This document shows positions 18,230 through 27,428 of a stretch of DNA of 33,330 bases, piece after piece. Origin of the DNA: Acidobacteriota bacterium (lineage in GTDB: Bacteria; Actinomycetota; Acidimicrobiia; Spongiisociales; UBA5794). Under the pieces are notes generated by a model, which searched no databases, had not been told where the DNA came from, and saw only the letters and a list, made by a program, of their open reading frames with translations. The stretch lies in NCBI GenBank assembly GCA_022566415.1, contig JADFIY010000006.1, positions 1 through 33,330 on the forward strand, in the 5' to 3' direction. Position numbers and translations under genes: made by a program. Numbering within the stretch: position 1 is the first letter of the stretch; every line of letters begins with the position of its first letter.

Positions 18230-19005
18230 CAGATCACCTTTGTTTCTTCGAGGAGGGCGACGATCCGCAGGTGTGCTTCCCCGTCGTCCTCAATGATCTC
18301 GCCGGCCTGTCGCCCCGCGATGGGTGCCACCGCGGTGATGCTCTGGCCCGAGCCGGCGATCCCGACGTCATCGTCTCCGAAGCCCAGATCACCTGCGGTG
18401 AGGTTGTCGATGGGCTTTTGCTTCGCCTGCATGATCCCCTTGAACGTGGGATAGCGAGGCTCCACCGATCCTGCGGTTACGGCGAGCACGGCGGGGAGTG
18501 GCGACTCGACCACGTCATATCCGGTTGCGGTCTGCCGCTCGATCGTCACCTTTCCATCCCCGGCCTCGACCCGCCTGGCGAAGCTCAGCGCGGGCACGTC
18601 CAGTATTTCGGCGATCTGTTGCGGAACCACCCCTGTGTAGCCGTCGGTCGATTCGGTGCCGGCGATCACAAGATCGAACCCCTCCCGCTCGATGGCGGCG
18701 GCGAGAACACGCGCCGTAGTGAGAGCAGCGGATCCCCTGAGGGCCTGGTCGTCGATGAGCACTGCCTTGTCGGCACCCATGGCGAGGGCCTGGCGGATAC
18801 CCTGAAGCGAGCCCGATGGGGACATGGAGAACAGGGTGACCGTTCCCTCGTTCGCCTCGGCCAGTTGCAGACCTACCTCGACTCCGTAGCGGTCAGTGTC
18901 ATCGAGAACTTGATCCTGCGGTCGGACGACAAGGTGGCTCTCGGCGTCGAGCTCGTACGGCGTAGCCGGGTCGGGGATCTGCTTCACACAGACCGCGATC
19001 TTCAT
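18229..19005 (-). CDS. etfB: Electron transfer flavoprotein subunit beta
   Basis: MKIAVCVKQIPDPATPYELDAESHLV, LDDTDRYGVEVGLQLAE, ESTDGYTGVVPQQIAE. Confidence 0.95.
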   Translation of the reverse strand: MKIAVCVKQIPDPATPYELDAESHLVVRPQDQVLDDTDRYGVEVGLQLAEANEGTVTLFSMSPSGSLQGIRQALAMGADKAVLIDDQALRGSAALTTARVLAAAIEREGFDLVIAGTESTDGYTGVVPQQIAEILDVPALSFARRVEAGDGKVTIERQTATGYDVVESPLPAVLAVTAGSVEPRYPTFKGIMQAKQKPIDNLTAGDLGFGDDDVGIAGSGQSITAVAPIAGRQAGEIIEDDGEAHLRIVALLEETKVI

Positions 19006-19037
19006 GTGTTGTCTGCTCCTTATCCGGGTCGCGCGAT

Positions 19038-19065
19038 GTTACGGGTTTGTCGTTACGGGTTTGTC
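19038..19065. repeat. Perfect 14-bp tandem duplication (GTTACGGGTTTGTC x2)
   Basis: 19038-19051 identical to 19052-19065; 14 = 2 x 7, member of the heptamer-periodic class. Confidence 0.9.
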
Positions 19066-19076
19066 GAACCACAGAA

Positions 19077-19904
19077 TCAGGCCGATGCCAGCTGCGGGAT
19101 CAGCGACTCGAGAACGGCGGCGAAGCGCCCCATGGCGGCGTTTGCGGTCTCGGTCACCTCGTCGTGGGACAGCTCGTGGTCAGCGATCCCCGCTGCGTAG
19201 TTGGTCACCAGCGAGATCCCTGCCACCTCCACCCCCATGTGACGGAGGGCTACTGCTTCGGGCACGGTTGACATGCCGACCAGGTCGGCCCCGGCCCGCC
19301 GCGCCATCTGCACCTCGGCAGGCGTCTCGTAGCTCGGTCCGAGGAACCAGGCATAGACACCTTCGTGATATGTCGACTCGGCCTCGTCGAAGGAGGCGCG
19401 AACCATCCGGCGCAGCCTGGCGCTGTACACCTCGCTCATGTCGGGGAATCGTGGTCCGAGCCGATCGTCGTTCGGGCCGGCGAGGGGGGTCTTGCCCGTC
19501 AGGTTGAGATGGTCGGTGATGGCGACCAGATCGCCTGGAGCCAGTCCCTCTGCCACTCCTCCGGCGGCGTTGGTGAGCAGGGCGGTTCTGCACCCGCTGA
19601 GGGCGGCGGTCCGAACACCGAAGACCACCTCATCGAGCGTGAATCCTTCGTAGGCGTGGACTCTGCCCGCGTACAGCAGCGCGGCGCCGTCACCCGCCGC
19701 AACCGAATACAACGTTCCGCCGTGGCCTGCGACCGACGGTGTCGGGAACCCAGGGATGTCGGCGTAGGGGATGGCGATGGTGCCTTCCAGTTCCTTTGCA
19801 TAGCCGCTGAGGCCCGATCCCAACACAACGCCGGTGTCGTGGCTGCTGCGCCCGGTGGCGGTGGCGATGGCGTCGGCGGCTTCCTTCACCGCGTCGTAGT
19901 TCAT
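19077..19904 (-). CDS. Purine-nucleoside phosphorylase
   Basis: GVVLGSGLSGYAKEL, IPGFPTPSVAGHGGTL, GRVHAYEG, LTNAAGGVAEGLAPGDLVAITDHLNLTG. Confidence 0.93.
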   Translation of the reverse strand: MNYDAVKEAADAIATATGRSSHDTGVVLGSGLSGYAKELEGTIAIPYADIPGFPTPSVAGHGGTLYSVAAGDGAALLYAGRVHAYEGFTLDEVVFGVRTAALSGCRTALLTNAAGGVAEGLAPGDLVAITDHLNLTGKTPLAGPNDDRLGPRFPDMSEVYSARLRRMVRASFDEAESTYHEGVYAWFLGPSYETPAEVQMARRAGADLVGMSTVPEAVALRHMGVEVAGISLVTNYAAGIADHELSHDEVTETANAAMGRFAAVLESLIPQLASA

Positions 19905-21208
19905 CGCACCTCTCCCAGGATCAGGGGCACCGGTTCCTGGGACTCAGCGGAGAAGCCCCAGGCGCTGTCGAGTATCTCGAGCGAGGCTGCCAGATGCTCG
20001 GTGTCGCGGTAGCGCACTGTGGCAAGAGGGGCGCCTGCGCTGACCTCGTCGCCCACCTTGGCATGGAGCGTGATCCCGACGCCGTGATCGATGTCGTCCT
20101 CCTTCGTCTCACGACCGGCTCCCAGTCGCACCGCAGCCCTGCCGATGGTGAGCGCATCGCAACTGGCGATCGTGCCCGCCAGCGGCGAGGTTATGTCGGT
20201 GGTCTGGGGTGCGGCCGGCAACAGGGTCGGGTCGTCCAAGACAGCACGGTCACCGCCCTGGGCGGCAATGAGCTCACCGAACTTCTCCAGCGCCGCACCG
20301 GAGGCCAGGGCGGCCTCGAGCAGCCCACCGGCCTGCTCGGCATCCCCGATCCCAGCAGCCATGAGCATCTCGACGCCAAGCGCCATCGTCAGCTCAACGA
20401 CATCTGCCGGGCCTTCGCCGCGGAGGACGGCAATCGATTCGGCAACCTCGTTGGCGTTGCCGACCTCGACACCGAGCGGCTGGTCCATGGAGGTGAGCAA
20501 CACCACCACCGGTGTGCCGTAGGAGCGCCCGATCGAGACCATGGTGGCGGCGAGGAACCGTGCTTCTTCGACATCCTTCGTGAACGCACCGGAGCCGACC
20601 TTGACGTCGAGGACCAGTGCGTCGAGGTCTTCTGCGAGTTTCTTGGACATGATCGATGAGGCGATCAGCGGGAGCGACGGGACCGTTCCTGTGGCATCCC
20701 TCAGGGAGTAGATGCGGCGGTCGGCAGGAACCAGCTCCTCGGACTGGCTGGCGAGCACGATGCCGATGTCCTCGAGCTGACGAGTGAACCGTCCCAGATC
20801 GAGCTCGGTGGTAAACCCGGGGATCGACTCCAGCTTGTCCAGGGTGCCTCCGGAGTGCCCCAGCCCGCGTCCGGAAATCTTTGGGACCGCAACTCCGCAC
20901 GCCGCTACCAGCGGAGCCAGCGCCATGCTGGTCTTGTCGCCGACGCCTCCAGTCGAGTGCTTGCCGACCTTCGGCAACGGCGAACCTGAGAGGTCGAGTA
21001 CCACGCCGGAGGAGAGCATCGCGTCGGTCCAACACCCCAGCTCGACGTCGTCCATCCCCTGGAACAACACCGCCATCAGAAAGGAGGCCATCTGATAGTC
21101 GGGTAGCTCGTCATCGGTGTACGAGTCGATGATCCAGAAGAGCTGTTCTTGGGTGAGCGCCTTCCCCTCGCGCTTGGTGGCGATCAACTCCGTCATTCGG
21201 TATGTCAT
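19901..21208 (-). CDS. Pyrimidine-nucleoside (thymidine) phosphorylase
   Basis: MTELIATKREGKALTQEQLFWIIDSYTDDELPDYQMASFLMAVLFQGM, KHSTGGVGDKTSMALAPLVAACG, KISGRGLGHSGGTLDKLESIPG; start trimmed to 21208. Confidence 0.93.
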   Translation of the reverse strand: MTYRMTELIATKREGKALTQEQLFWIIDSYTDDELPDYQMASFLMAVLFQGMDDVELGCWTDAMLSSGVVLDLSGSPLPKVGKHSTGGVGDKTSMALAPLVAACGVAVPKISGRGLGHSGGTLDKLESIPGFTTELDLGRFTRQLEDIGIVLASQSEELVPADRRIYSLRDATGTVPSLPLIASSIMSKKLAEDLDALVLDVKVGSGAFTKDVEEARFLAATMVSIGRSYGTPVVVLLTSMDQPLGVEVGNANEVAESIAVLRGEGPADVVELTMALGVEMLMAAGIGDAEQAGGLLEAALASGAALEKFGELIAAQGGDRAVLDDPTLLPAAPQTTDITSPLAGTIASCDALTIGRAAVRLGAGRETKEDDIDHGVGITLHAKVGDEVSAGAPLATVRYRDTEHLAASLEILDSAWGFSAESQEPVPLILGEVR

Positions 21209-21480
21209 CGCTGCGTCCGATCGATGACACGCCCCTGGCGCACCCTCACGCCTTCTGATCGCAACAATTCTGTTTGAACCCGCTCGTGGCCGGGGGCCAG
21301 GCGCCCCGACTGTGTCACCACACGCCACCACGGCAAGCCAGGGGTGATGGCCAGCAGGTTGCCGACCGCCCGTGCTGCGCCCGGGTACCCGGCCTCCTCT
21401 GCTATCTCTCCGTACGACATGACATCGCCTGGGCCGAGTTGCTGCAGCACATCGCCCACCGCCCCGGTGAAGTCCGTCAT
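21205..21480 (-). CDS. MGMT-fold alkyltransferase-like (ATL) DNA-binding protein
   Basis: VMSYGEIAEEAGYPGAARAVGNLLAITPGLPWWRVVTQSGRLAPG; PWWR in place of the MGMT PCHR. Confidence 0.85.
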   Translation of the reverse strand: MTDFTGAVGDVLQQLGPGDVMSYGEIAEEAGYPGAARAVGNLLAITPGLPWWRVVTQSGRLAPGHERVQTELLRSEGVRVRQGRVIDRTQR

Positions 21481-21523
21481 GGCTTTCGCAGCCGGAGCAG
21501 CCGGTAGGTGTGGTCGCGGTGGG

Positions 21524-22141
21524 TCACAGCGTGCCGAACAGGCGGTCGCCCATGTCGCCCAACCCCGGCTGGATGTACCACTTGTCGTTGAGGTCACGGT
21601 CGAGGGCGGCGGCGATAATTGGCACGTCCTCGTGCTCCTCGCCCATGCGTGCGACGCCTTCGGGGGCGGTAACGACACACAGGGCGGTGATATCTATCGC
21701 CCCTGAGGATTTCGCCTTTTCCACTGCCCAGGAGAGGGAGCCTCCCGTGGCCAGCATCGGTTCGAGCACCAGGACCGTGGCGTCGGCGAGGTCCGGCAGC
21801 TTGGCGTAGTACTCCATCGGCGTGGCCGTCGACTCGTCTCGTTGCACCCCGGCGAAACCGACCTTGCATCCAGGGATCAGGTCGAGAACGGCATCGAGCA
21901 TGCCGAGTCCCGCTCGGAGGACGGCGATGGCAACGACATCGTGGATGCGGTGGCCGGTTGTCTGTTCCATCGGAGTGGTCACAGCGACCTCGTCGACCGG
22001 AAGGGCCTTGGTCGCCTCGAGGACGAGGGCGTAGGTGAGGCTTCGCGCCGCCGATCGAAACGCTTCCGGCTGCGTGTTCTCGTCGCGCAGAATGGTTAGG
22101 TAATGCCGGGCCAGCGGATGGTCGATAACAGTCAGGTTCAT
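21524..22141 (-). CDS. upp: Uracil phosphoribosyltransferase
   Basis: DHPLARHYLTILRDENTQPEAFR, VLRAGLGMLDAVLDLIPGCKVGFAGVQRDE, LEPMLATGGSL, PGLGDMGDRLFGT. Confidence 0.95.
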   Translation of the reverse strand: MNLTVIDHPLARHYLTILRDENTQPEAFRSAARSLTYALVLEATKALPVDEVAVTTPMEQTTGHRIHDVVAIAVLRAGLGMLDAVLDLIPGCKVGFAGVQRDESTATPMEYYAKLPDLADATVLVLEPMLATGGSLSWAVEKAKSSGAIDITALCVVTAPEGVARMGEEHEDVPIIAAALDRDLNDKWYIQPGLGDMGDRLFGTL

Positions 22142-22200
22142 GTCCCCGAGTCTCGCAGGAACCAATGGTCTTCCGCCACCCGCCCGGTATGGTCGCGATG

Positions 22201-23463
22201 ATGGACACTGAGGCCGAACCGATGTCCAGTCGTGCTCGTCGCGATCAACAGAACCCGCTCGAGCGCCACGGGAAGCTGTTGGTGGCCGCCCTCGCCGTTG
22301 CCGGGGTCATCGCGTTGATCCTGTGGGTCCTTTGGTTCATCGCCGTCATCCCGTCCGGCGTCGATCAGTCCGGCACCCCGGTCGGCTGGGACTTTCGGGC
22401 CTTCCACAGCGCGGCCACGTTGCTGAGCCGGGGAGAGACCACTGCCATGTACGACTCGACCTGGCCGGTAGGCCTGGACGGGCCACCGTTTGTGAATCCT
22501 CCGTTCACTGCCGTCTTTTTTCTGCCGTTTGTCGCCATGGGTGTCGTCCCCGCCTGGGTGTTGTGGGCCGTCATCTCGGTTTCTGCCATGGCGATCGGCT
22601 TCCGTGCCCTCGATGTGCCGTCCTGGCCGCTGGCCACCGCCGCCGCTCTGCTGACGGTCCCGGTCTTCTTCGCCCTCCGTCTCGGGCAGACCTCGCTGAT
22701 CGTCTTCATGCTGATGTCCTTGGGATACGCGGCGCTGCGAAACGGCCGGTTCCGCGCCGCGGGCGCCGTGCTCGGCCTTGTTGTGTTCAAACCACAATTG
22801 CTTGTCGGGTTCGTGTTCTGGTGGCTGAGCCGGTGGCGCACGATGCGGCCCGCCATCGTGGGCGCCTTCGCCACCGGTGGCGCCTTGATCGCGGTCTCGC
22901 TCATCCTGCTTCCCTTGGCCTGGGTTGGCTTTTTCGAGGCGGCAAGCAAGCTGCCCGAGCTCTACGCCTTTGGGGATTCGCCCTACTACGAGTTCGCCAT
23001 GTGGAATATGGTCGTCACCGACGGCCCAGCCAATCCGACCTTCATCTCGGCATTGTCCGTCGCACTCACGATCGGCGCCGGGCTGGCACTGGTGTGGTTC
23101 GTCAGACGCGTGCACGACGATTTGACCCTGGCATACGCCGGAGCGGTCGTCGTTGGTCTGATCGCCGCCGCCCACCTGGTCGTTCACGACTGGACGCTGC
23201 TACTCATCGCCGGGGTGCTCGTGTGGCAGCGGCTTCCCCGGCACCGCCTGGCGTGGGCATCGATGGGCGTCGCTCTCCTGCTCACCACCATCTTCTCTCC
23301 GTTCCTCCTCCTCTATCAGCTGGAAGCCTTTGGCGCCGGGTTCAATGCTGCGCCCGCGGTGTTGCTCATCTGCGCGGTGGCCGCGGCGGTGATCGCGGTC
23401 GGCGCCGTCGATGTCGAGCGGCGGGTGACCGCGGACCGGGCGGTCGGGGCCCAGGCCTCCTGA
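22201..23463 (+). CDS. Glycosyltransferase 87 (DUF2029)-like integral membrane protein
   Basis: Multi-TM; WDFRAFHSAATLLSRGETTAMYD..PPFVNPPFTAVFFLPFV, FKPQLLVGFVFWWLSRWR; start uncertain (22165, 22189, 22198 or 22201). Confidence 0.8.
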   Translation: MDTEAEPMSSRARRDQQNPLERHGKLLVAALAVAGVIALILWVLWFIAVIPSGVDQSGTPVGWDFRAFHSAATLLSRGETTAMYDSTWPVGLDGPPFVNPPFTAVFFLPFVAMGVVPAWVLWAVISVSAMAIGFRALDVPSWPLATAAALLTVPVFFALRLGQTSLIVFMLMSLGYAALRNGRFRAAGAVLGLVVFKPQLLVGFVFWWLSRWRTMRPAIVGAFATGGALIAVSLILLPLAWVGFFEAASKLPELYAFGDSPYYEFAMWNMVVTDGPANPTFISALSVALTIGAGLALVWFVRRVHDDLTLAYAGAVVVGLIAAAHLVVHDWTLLLIAGVLVWQRLPRHRLAWASMGVALLLTTIFSPFLLLYQLEAFGAGFNAAPAVLLICAVAAAVIAVGAVDVERRVTADRAVGAQAS

Positions 23464-23510
23464 ACACGGCAGATCGGGATGCCGCCGGTGACCCGTAAGC
23501 TCTAGCTTCG

Positions 23511-24851
23511 ATGTTCGAGGCGCTCTCCGATCAGTTGAATGACACCTTCGCCCGTCTGCGTAGCAAGGGCAGGCTCAGCGAAACCGACGTCGACGCCGCC
23601 CTCAGGGAGGTCCGCATCGCCCTGCTCGAGGCAGACGTGAATGTCTCGGTGGTCAAGTCGATGCTGGCGAGGGTCAAGGAACGAGCGGTAGGCGCTGAGG
23701 TGATGAAGAGCCTCACCCCGGCTCAGCAGTTGATCAAGATCGTTCATGAAGAGCTGATCGTCACCCTGGGTGAGGATGAGGCGCCGTTGGCGAGACCAGC
23801 AGCTCCGCCGCTGGTGATCCTCATTGCCGGTCTGCAAGGATCGGGGAAGACGACGACCGCAGCCAAACTCGCCAGGCACCTGAAATCGAAAGGAAGGCGG
23901 CCGATGCTCGTCGCCGCCGACCTACAGAGGCCGGCGGCCATCGACCAGCTGGAGAAGTTGGGTGTGCGCATCGGCGTTCCTGTGTACACCGACCGCGGCG
24001 TCAAGGCACCCAAGCTGGTGAAGGGTGCGCTGAAGGCGGCGCGAAGCGATTCGTTGAACGTGGTCATCATCGACACCGCGGGCCGGCTCCAGATCGACGA
24101 AGACCTGATGAAGGAGCTCGCTGCGGTGCACAAAGCGGCGGATCCCGATGAGGTGCTGCTGGTGCTCGACGCCATGACGGGCCAGGAGGCGGTCAATGTC
24201 GCCAATGGCTTCCTCGACTACATCGACCTGACCGGCTTGATCCTCACCAAGCTCGACGGCGACGCCCGGGGTGGTGCGGCCATATCGGCGAGGGAGGTAA
24301 CGGGCCGGCCGATCAAGTTCGTCGGGGTCGGGGAGGGTATCGACGACCTGGACGCCTTCTATCCGGAGCGGATGGCGTCGAGGATTCTGGGCATGGGGGA
24401 CGTCCTGAGCCTCATCGAGAAGGCAGAAACCGTCTACGACGAGCAAGAGGCGGAGCTGGCCGCGGCGAAGATGCGGGATGCGTCGTTCGACCTCGAGGAT
24501 TTCCTTGATCAGTTCCAGCAGATCAAGAAGATGGGGCCATTGCAGCAACTGGTTGGTATGCTCCCCGGCGCTGGAACGGCGTTACGCGACGTCGAGATCG
24601 ACGACCGTCGCCTCGGTCGGGTCGAAGCGATCATCCGGTCGATGACGCAGACAGAGCGGCGGGATCCGAAGCTCCTCAACGGAAGCCGCAAACGCCGGAT
24701 CGCGTCCGGCTCGGGGACTCGGCCGCAGGATGTCAACATCCTGCTCAAACAGTTCGCCGAGATGCAGAAGATGATGAAGGACATCGCAGGTGGGAAGAGC
24801 CCCATCCCGGGGCTGTCCCTGCCGGCGATGGGCAGGAACCAAAAGAGGTAA
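23511..24851 (+). CDS. ffh: Signal recognition particle protein Ffh
   Basis: [53 protein letters not shown] domain [24 protein letters not shown]. Confidence 0.97.
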   Translation: MFEALSDQLNDTFARLRSKGRLSETDVDAALREVRIALLEADVNVSVVKSMLARVKERAVGAEVMKSLTPAQQLIKIVHEELIVTLGEDEAPLARPAAPPLVILIAGLQGSGKTTTAAKLARHLKSKGRRPMLVAADLQRPAAIDQLEKLGVRIGVPVYTDRGVKAPKLVKGALKAARSDSLNVVIIDTAGRLQIDEDLMKELAAVHKAADPDEVLLVLDAMTGQEAVNVANGFLDYIDLTGLILTKLDGDARGGAAISAREVTGRPIKFVGVGEGIDDLDAFYPERMASRILGMGDVLSLIEKAETVYDEQEAELAAAKMRDASFDLEDFLDQFQQIKKMGPLQQLVGMLPGAGTALRDVEIDDRRLGRVEAIIRSMTQTERRDPKLLNGSRKRRIASGSGTRPQDVNILLKQFAEMQKMMKDIAGGKSPIPGLSLPAMGRNQKR

Positions 24852-24853
24852 CG

Positions 24854-25390
24854 ATGCCGGTGAAGATCCGCCTGACCAGGGTGGGCAAGAAGAAGCAGCC
24901 TTCGTACCGCGTCGTCGTCATGGACTCACGCAAGCCCCGCGACGGCAAGTACATCGAACAAATCGGACGCTACGACCCCCGCCAGGAACCGTCCCTCATC
25001 GAGATCAACAACGAGCGCGCCCTCGACTGGCTGCACAAGGGAGCCCAGCCGACCGACCGTGCCAGGAAGCTGCTCGAGATAACAGGGGCCTGGGCGCAGT
25101 TCCGCGTCGACAAGGGCGAGATTCACACCGTTGGCGAGCATGCGCCAACGGCGTATCCAGAGAAGGCAGAAGAAGTTGCCAGTGACCAGTCGCCAGTTGC
25201 CAGTTCCGAAGAGGAGGCAGGCGGAGAAGTGGTCGGTGACGAGCTGCCAGCTGCCGGTTCCGAAGAAGAGGCAGCCGATGCCGCAGAGACCGCTTCCGAA
25301 GGGTCGCCAAAGGAAGCAGAAGACACCGCAGAAACTTCGGCCGAGAAGGCAGCTGACGTGGCCGAGGAAGAGAACTCGGAGGACGCATGA
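24854..25390 (+). CDS. rpsP: 30S ribosomal protein S16 with long acidic/Ala-rich C-terminal extension
   Basis: [43 protein letters not shown]; extension after about residue 95 ([39 protein letters not shown]...). Confidence 0.95.
   Translation: MPVKIRLTRVGKKKQPSYRVVVMDSRKPRDGKYIEQIGRYDPRQEPSLIEINNERALDWLHKGAQPTDRARKLLEITGAWAQFRVDKGEIHTVGEHAPTAYPEKAEEVASDQSPVASSEEEAGGEVVGDELPAAGSEEEAADAAETASEGSPKEAEDTAETSAEKAADVAEEENSEDA
25175..25263. repeat. Heptamer-periodic repeats inside the rpsP C-terminal extension (GTTGCCA GTGACCA GTCGCCA GTTGCCA GTTCCGA; later GCTGCCA GCTGCCG GTTCCGA)
   Basis: Two blocks, 25175-25209 and 25243-25263, with 54-nt-spaced similar ends GTTCCGAAGARGAGGCAG. Confidence 0.8.
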
Positions 25391-25638
25391 AGCAGGGCGA
25401 GATCGTCGAGAAGGTCGTCAGGTATCTAGTCACCGAGATCGTCGACGATCCGGAATCGGTAAAGGTTGAGATCGTGTCGGATGGCGACGACTCCGTCGTC
25501 GCTGAGGTCCGCACCGCCAAATCCGACATGGGCCGCGTCATCGGTCGCCGCGGGCGGGTTGCTCGTGCCATTCGATCGGTGGCGAGCATTGCCGGTGAGG
25601 AGGAAGGGCTGTCCGTCGACGTGGAGTTCCTCGACTGA
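25387..25638 (+). CDS. khpA: KH-domain RNA-binding protein (KhpA/YlqC family)
   Basis: [23 protein letters not shown] (KH GxxG-type motif); position between rpsP and rimM. Confidence 0.92.
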   Translation: MKQGEIVEKVVRYLVTEIVDDPESVKVEIVSDGDDSVVAEVRTAKSDMGRVIGRRGRVARAIRSVASIAGEEEGLSVDVEFLD

Positions 25639-25639
25639 C

Positions 25640-26140
25640 GTGGATCTCGTCGATGTCGGTTATGGCCGTCGCGCTCACGGGATCGGCGGCGAAGTCGTCG
25701 TGAGACCGCAGACCGACGACCCCGACCGCTGGGTGGTCGGAGCCTCGTTCATCACAGACGAATCTCCACCCCGGACCCTCGAAGTGACCGCGCTGCGACC
25801 GCACCATGATGATCTGCTGGTCCGCTTCGCCGGGATCGACGATCGAGATGGCGCCGACGCCCTCCGCGGCACCGTCTTCCAGATACCGGCCACCGACCGT
25901 CGCCCTCTTGGTGATGCGGAGTTCTGGCCGGACGATCTGATCGGTGCCACCGCGTTGGGGCCCGAAGGGCAGACCCTCGGCACCGTGACCGGTGTGGAGT
26001 TCGGCGACGCCCAAGATCGATTGGTCATCGAGACCGCCGATGGTTCCCGCGTCGAAGTCCCGTTCGTGTCCGCCATCGTGCCTGCGGTCGACCTCGAGGC
26101 ACGAGTGATCACCGTTACCCCTCCCGACGGGTTGTTCTGA
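25640..26140 (+). CDS. rimM: Ribosome maturation factor RimM
   Basis: DVGYGRRAHGIGGEVVVRPQTDDPDRW, ALRGTVFQIP, EFWPDDLIGATALGPEGQTLGTVTGV, PFVSAIVPAVDLEARVITVTPPDGL; GTG start at 25640. Confidence 0.9.
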   Translation: MDLVDVGYGRRAHGIGGEVVVRPQTDDPDRWVVGASFITDESPPRTLEVTALRPHHDDLLVRFAGIDDRDGADALRGTVFQIPATDRRPLGDAEFWPDDLIGATALGPEGQTLGTVTGVEFGDAQDRLVIETADGSRVEVPFVSAIVPAVDLEARVITVTPPDGLF

Positions 26141-26179
26141 AATAGTCGTTTGGTCTGCCGTTTCGAGCCTCACGACTGG

Positions 26180-27412
26180 TTAGGGGGGCCTACCGCTGGT
26201 GGTGTAGGTGTGGCCGAGTTTGGTGATCCATTGGTGGTCGCCGTTGGGGAGGGGTTGGTGGGTCCATCCGGCTTGGTGTCGAATGCGGTGGTCGTGGCGG
26301 CACAGGGGTGCGAGGTTGTCGATGGTGGTTTCTCCGCCGTCGACCCATCGGGTCCGGTGGTCGAGGTCGCAGTCGATGGCTGGCATGCGACATCCGGGGA
26401 AGATGCAGGTCTGGTTGTGGGCTAGGACTGTTCGGCGTTGTGAGACAGTGGGGCGGCGGCGGGTGGTGCCGTTGTAGAGGGCCTGTCCGGTGGCGGGGTC
26501 GGTGATGGTCCAGCGCCACTGTGCGCCGTCTTGTTCTGCGGCGACTTGGCGGGCAATGTCGGCGATGACCGGGCCGTAGCCGGCGAGTTCGCCGGGATGT
26601 GTAGCAAGCCCAGCCAACGTGTCGAGGTCGGTTTGGATATGCACCCCACCAGCAGAACTGTCGGCGTTGCCGGTGAGGAGATCCAAATAGACGTCGGCGC
26701 GGAGTTGATCCATCGACCGGGGGTCGTCCCTGGTGTTCAAGCTGCGAGCGAGGTGGTTGATCCGTCGCGACACGGCGCTGACTCGATGTGGCGGCAGCTC
26801 CAGCCCCATCAGGTTGGCGGTCCCCGACGTGGTGCGTTCTACCACGAGGCGGCGGTCTTTGACTGCATCCTCATACCGTTCCTGGGCCCCGTCGGGGTCG
26901 GCTTCCATTGCTACCCGGTCGAGGCGGGCCTTCAACTCGCCGGTGGTGAGCTGTCCAGCGACATCGATGACACGGTCCACCACCCGTCGAGTCGTAGCGT
27001 CGGAGAGATGGGTGGTGGCGTAGCTGAACGTCTTGGCCCGCCGGATATCGATGTTCCCGGCGACCAACGCGTCCCACACCCGGGGGAGGCGCTGCCGCAA
27101 TTCCAACGCAAACGACAACTCGGTGTCGGTGGCGCGGCGGGTCAAACGCAACGCGACCCTGATCTCAGCAGCGGCAGATTCTGCGGCCCATTGCGGGTCG
27201 CCATCTTCCATGACGTCGACGACCGCTGCCATATCGCGGTACACCTGTGCGTCGTAATAGGACCGTTGCCTGTGGTGGGCTTGGAGCACGGTGATTCGGT
27301 CGTGGGGTGACACTTCGGTGACGTCGATACAAGCCAGGATTCCCCCCAGCTCAGGGCCAGGTTCGAGATCGGCCAATATCGTTGGAATCGGTTCATACAC
27401 TCTATCGAACAT
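26180..27412 (-). CDS. 13E12-repeat family (DUF222) protein with C-terminal HNH endonuclease domain
   Basis: DUF222-like N-terminus; HNH CIFPGCRMPAIDCDLDHRTRWVDGGETTIDNLAPLCRHDHRIRHQAGW. Confidence 0.92.
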   Translation of the reverse strand: MFDRVYEPIPTILADLEPGPELGGILACIDVTEVSPHDRITVLQAHHRQRSYYDAQVYRDMAAVVDVMEDGDPQWAAESAAAEIRVALRLTRRATDTELSFALELRQRLPRVWDALVAGNIDIRRAKTFSYATTHLSDATTRRVVDRVIDVAGQLTTGELKARLDRVAMEADPDGAQERYEDAVKDRRLVVERTTSGTANLMGLELPPHRVSAVSRRINHLARSLNTRDDPRSMDQLRADVYLDLLTGNADSSAGGVHIQTDLDTLAGLATHPGELAGYGPVIADIARQVAAEQDGAQWRWTITDPATGQALYNGTTRRRPTVSQRRTVLAHNQTCIFPGCRMPAIDCDLDHRTRWVDGGETTIDNLAPLCRHDHRIRHQAGWTHQPLPNGDHQWITKLGHTYTTSGRPP

Positions 27413-27419
27413 ATGTTCG
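27406..27419 (-). promoter_or_regulatory. LexA/SOS box, perfect palindrome CGAACATATGTTCG overlapping the HNH gene start codon
   Basis: 14-bp perfect palindrome matching the Gram-positive LexA consensus (GAAC-N4-GTTC); -10-like TATGAT on the minus strand at 27421-27426. Confidence 0.75.
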
Positions 27420-27428
27420 TATCATACA

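Noticed and set aside
22138-23187. 349-aa minus-strand ORF opposite the GT87-like gene
   Set aside because: Very hydrophilic Gly/Asp/Gln/Arg-rich translation opposite a coherent multi-TM protein; shadow ORF.
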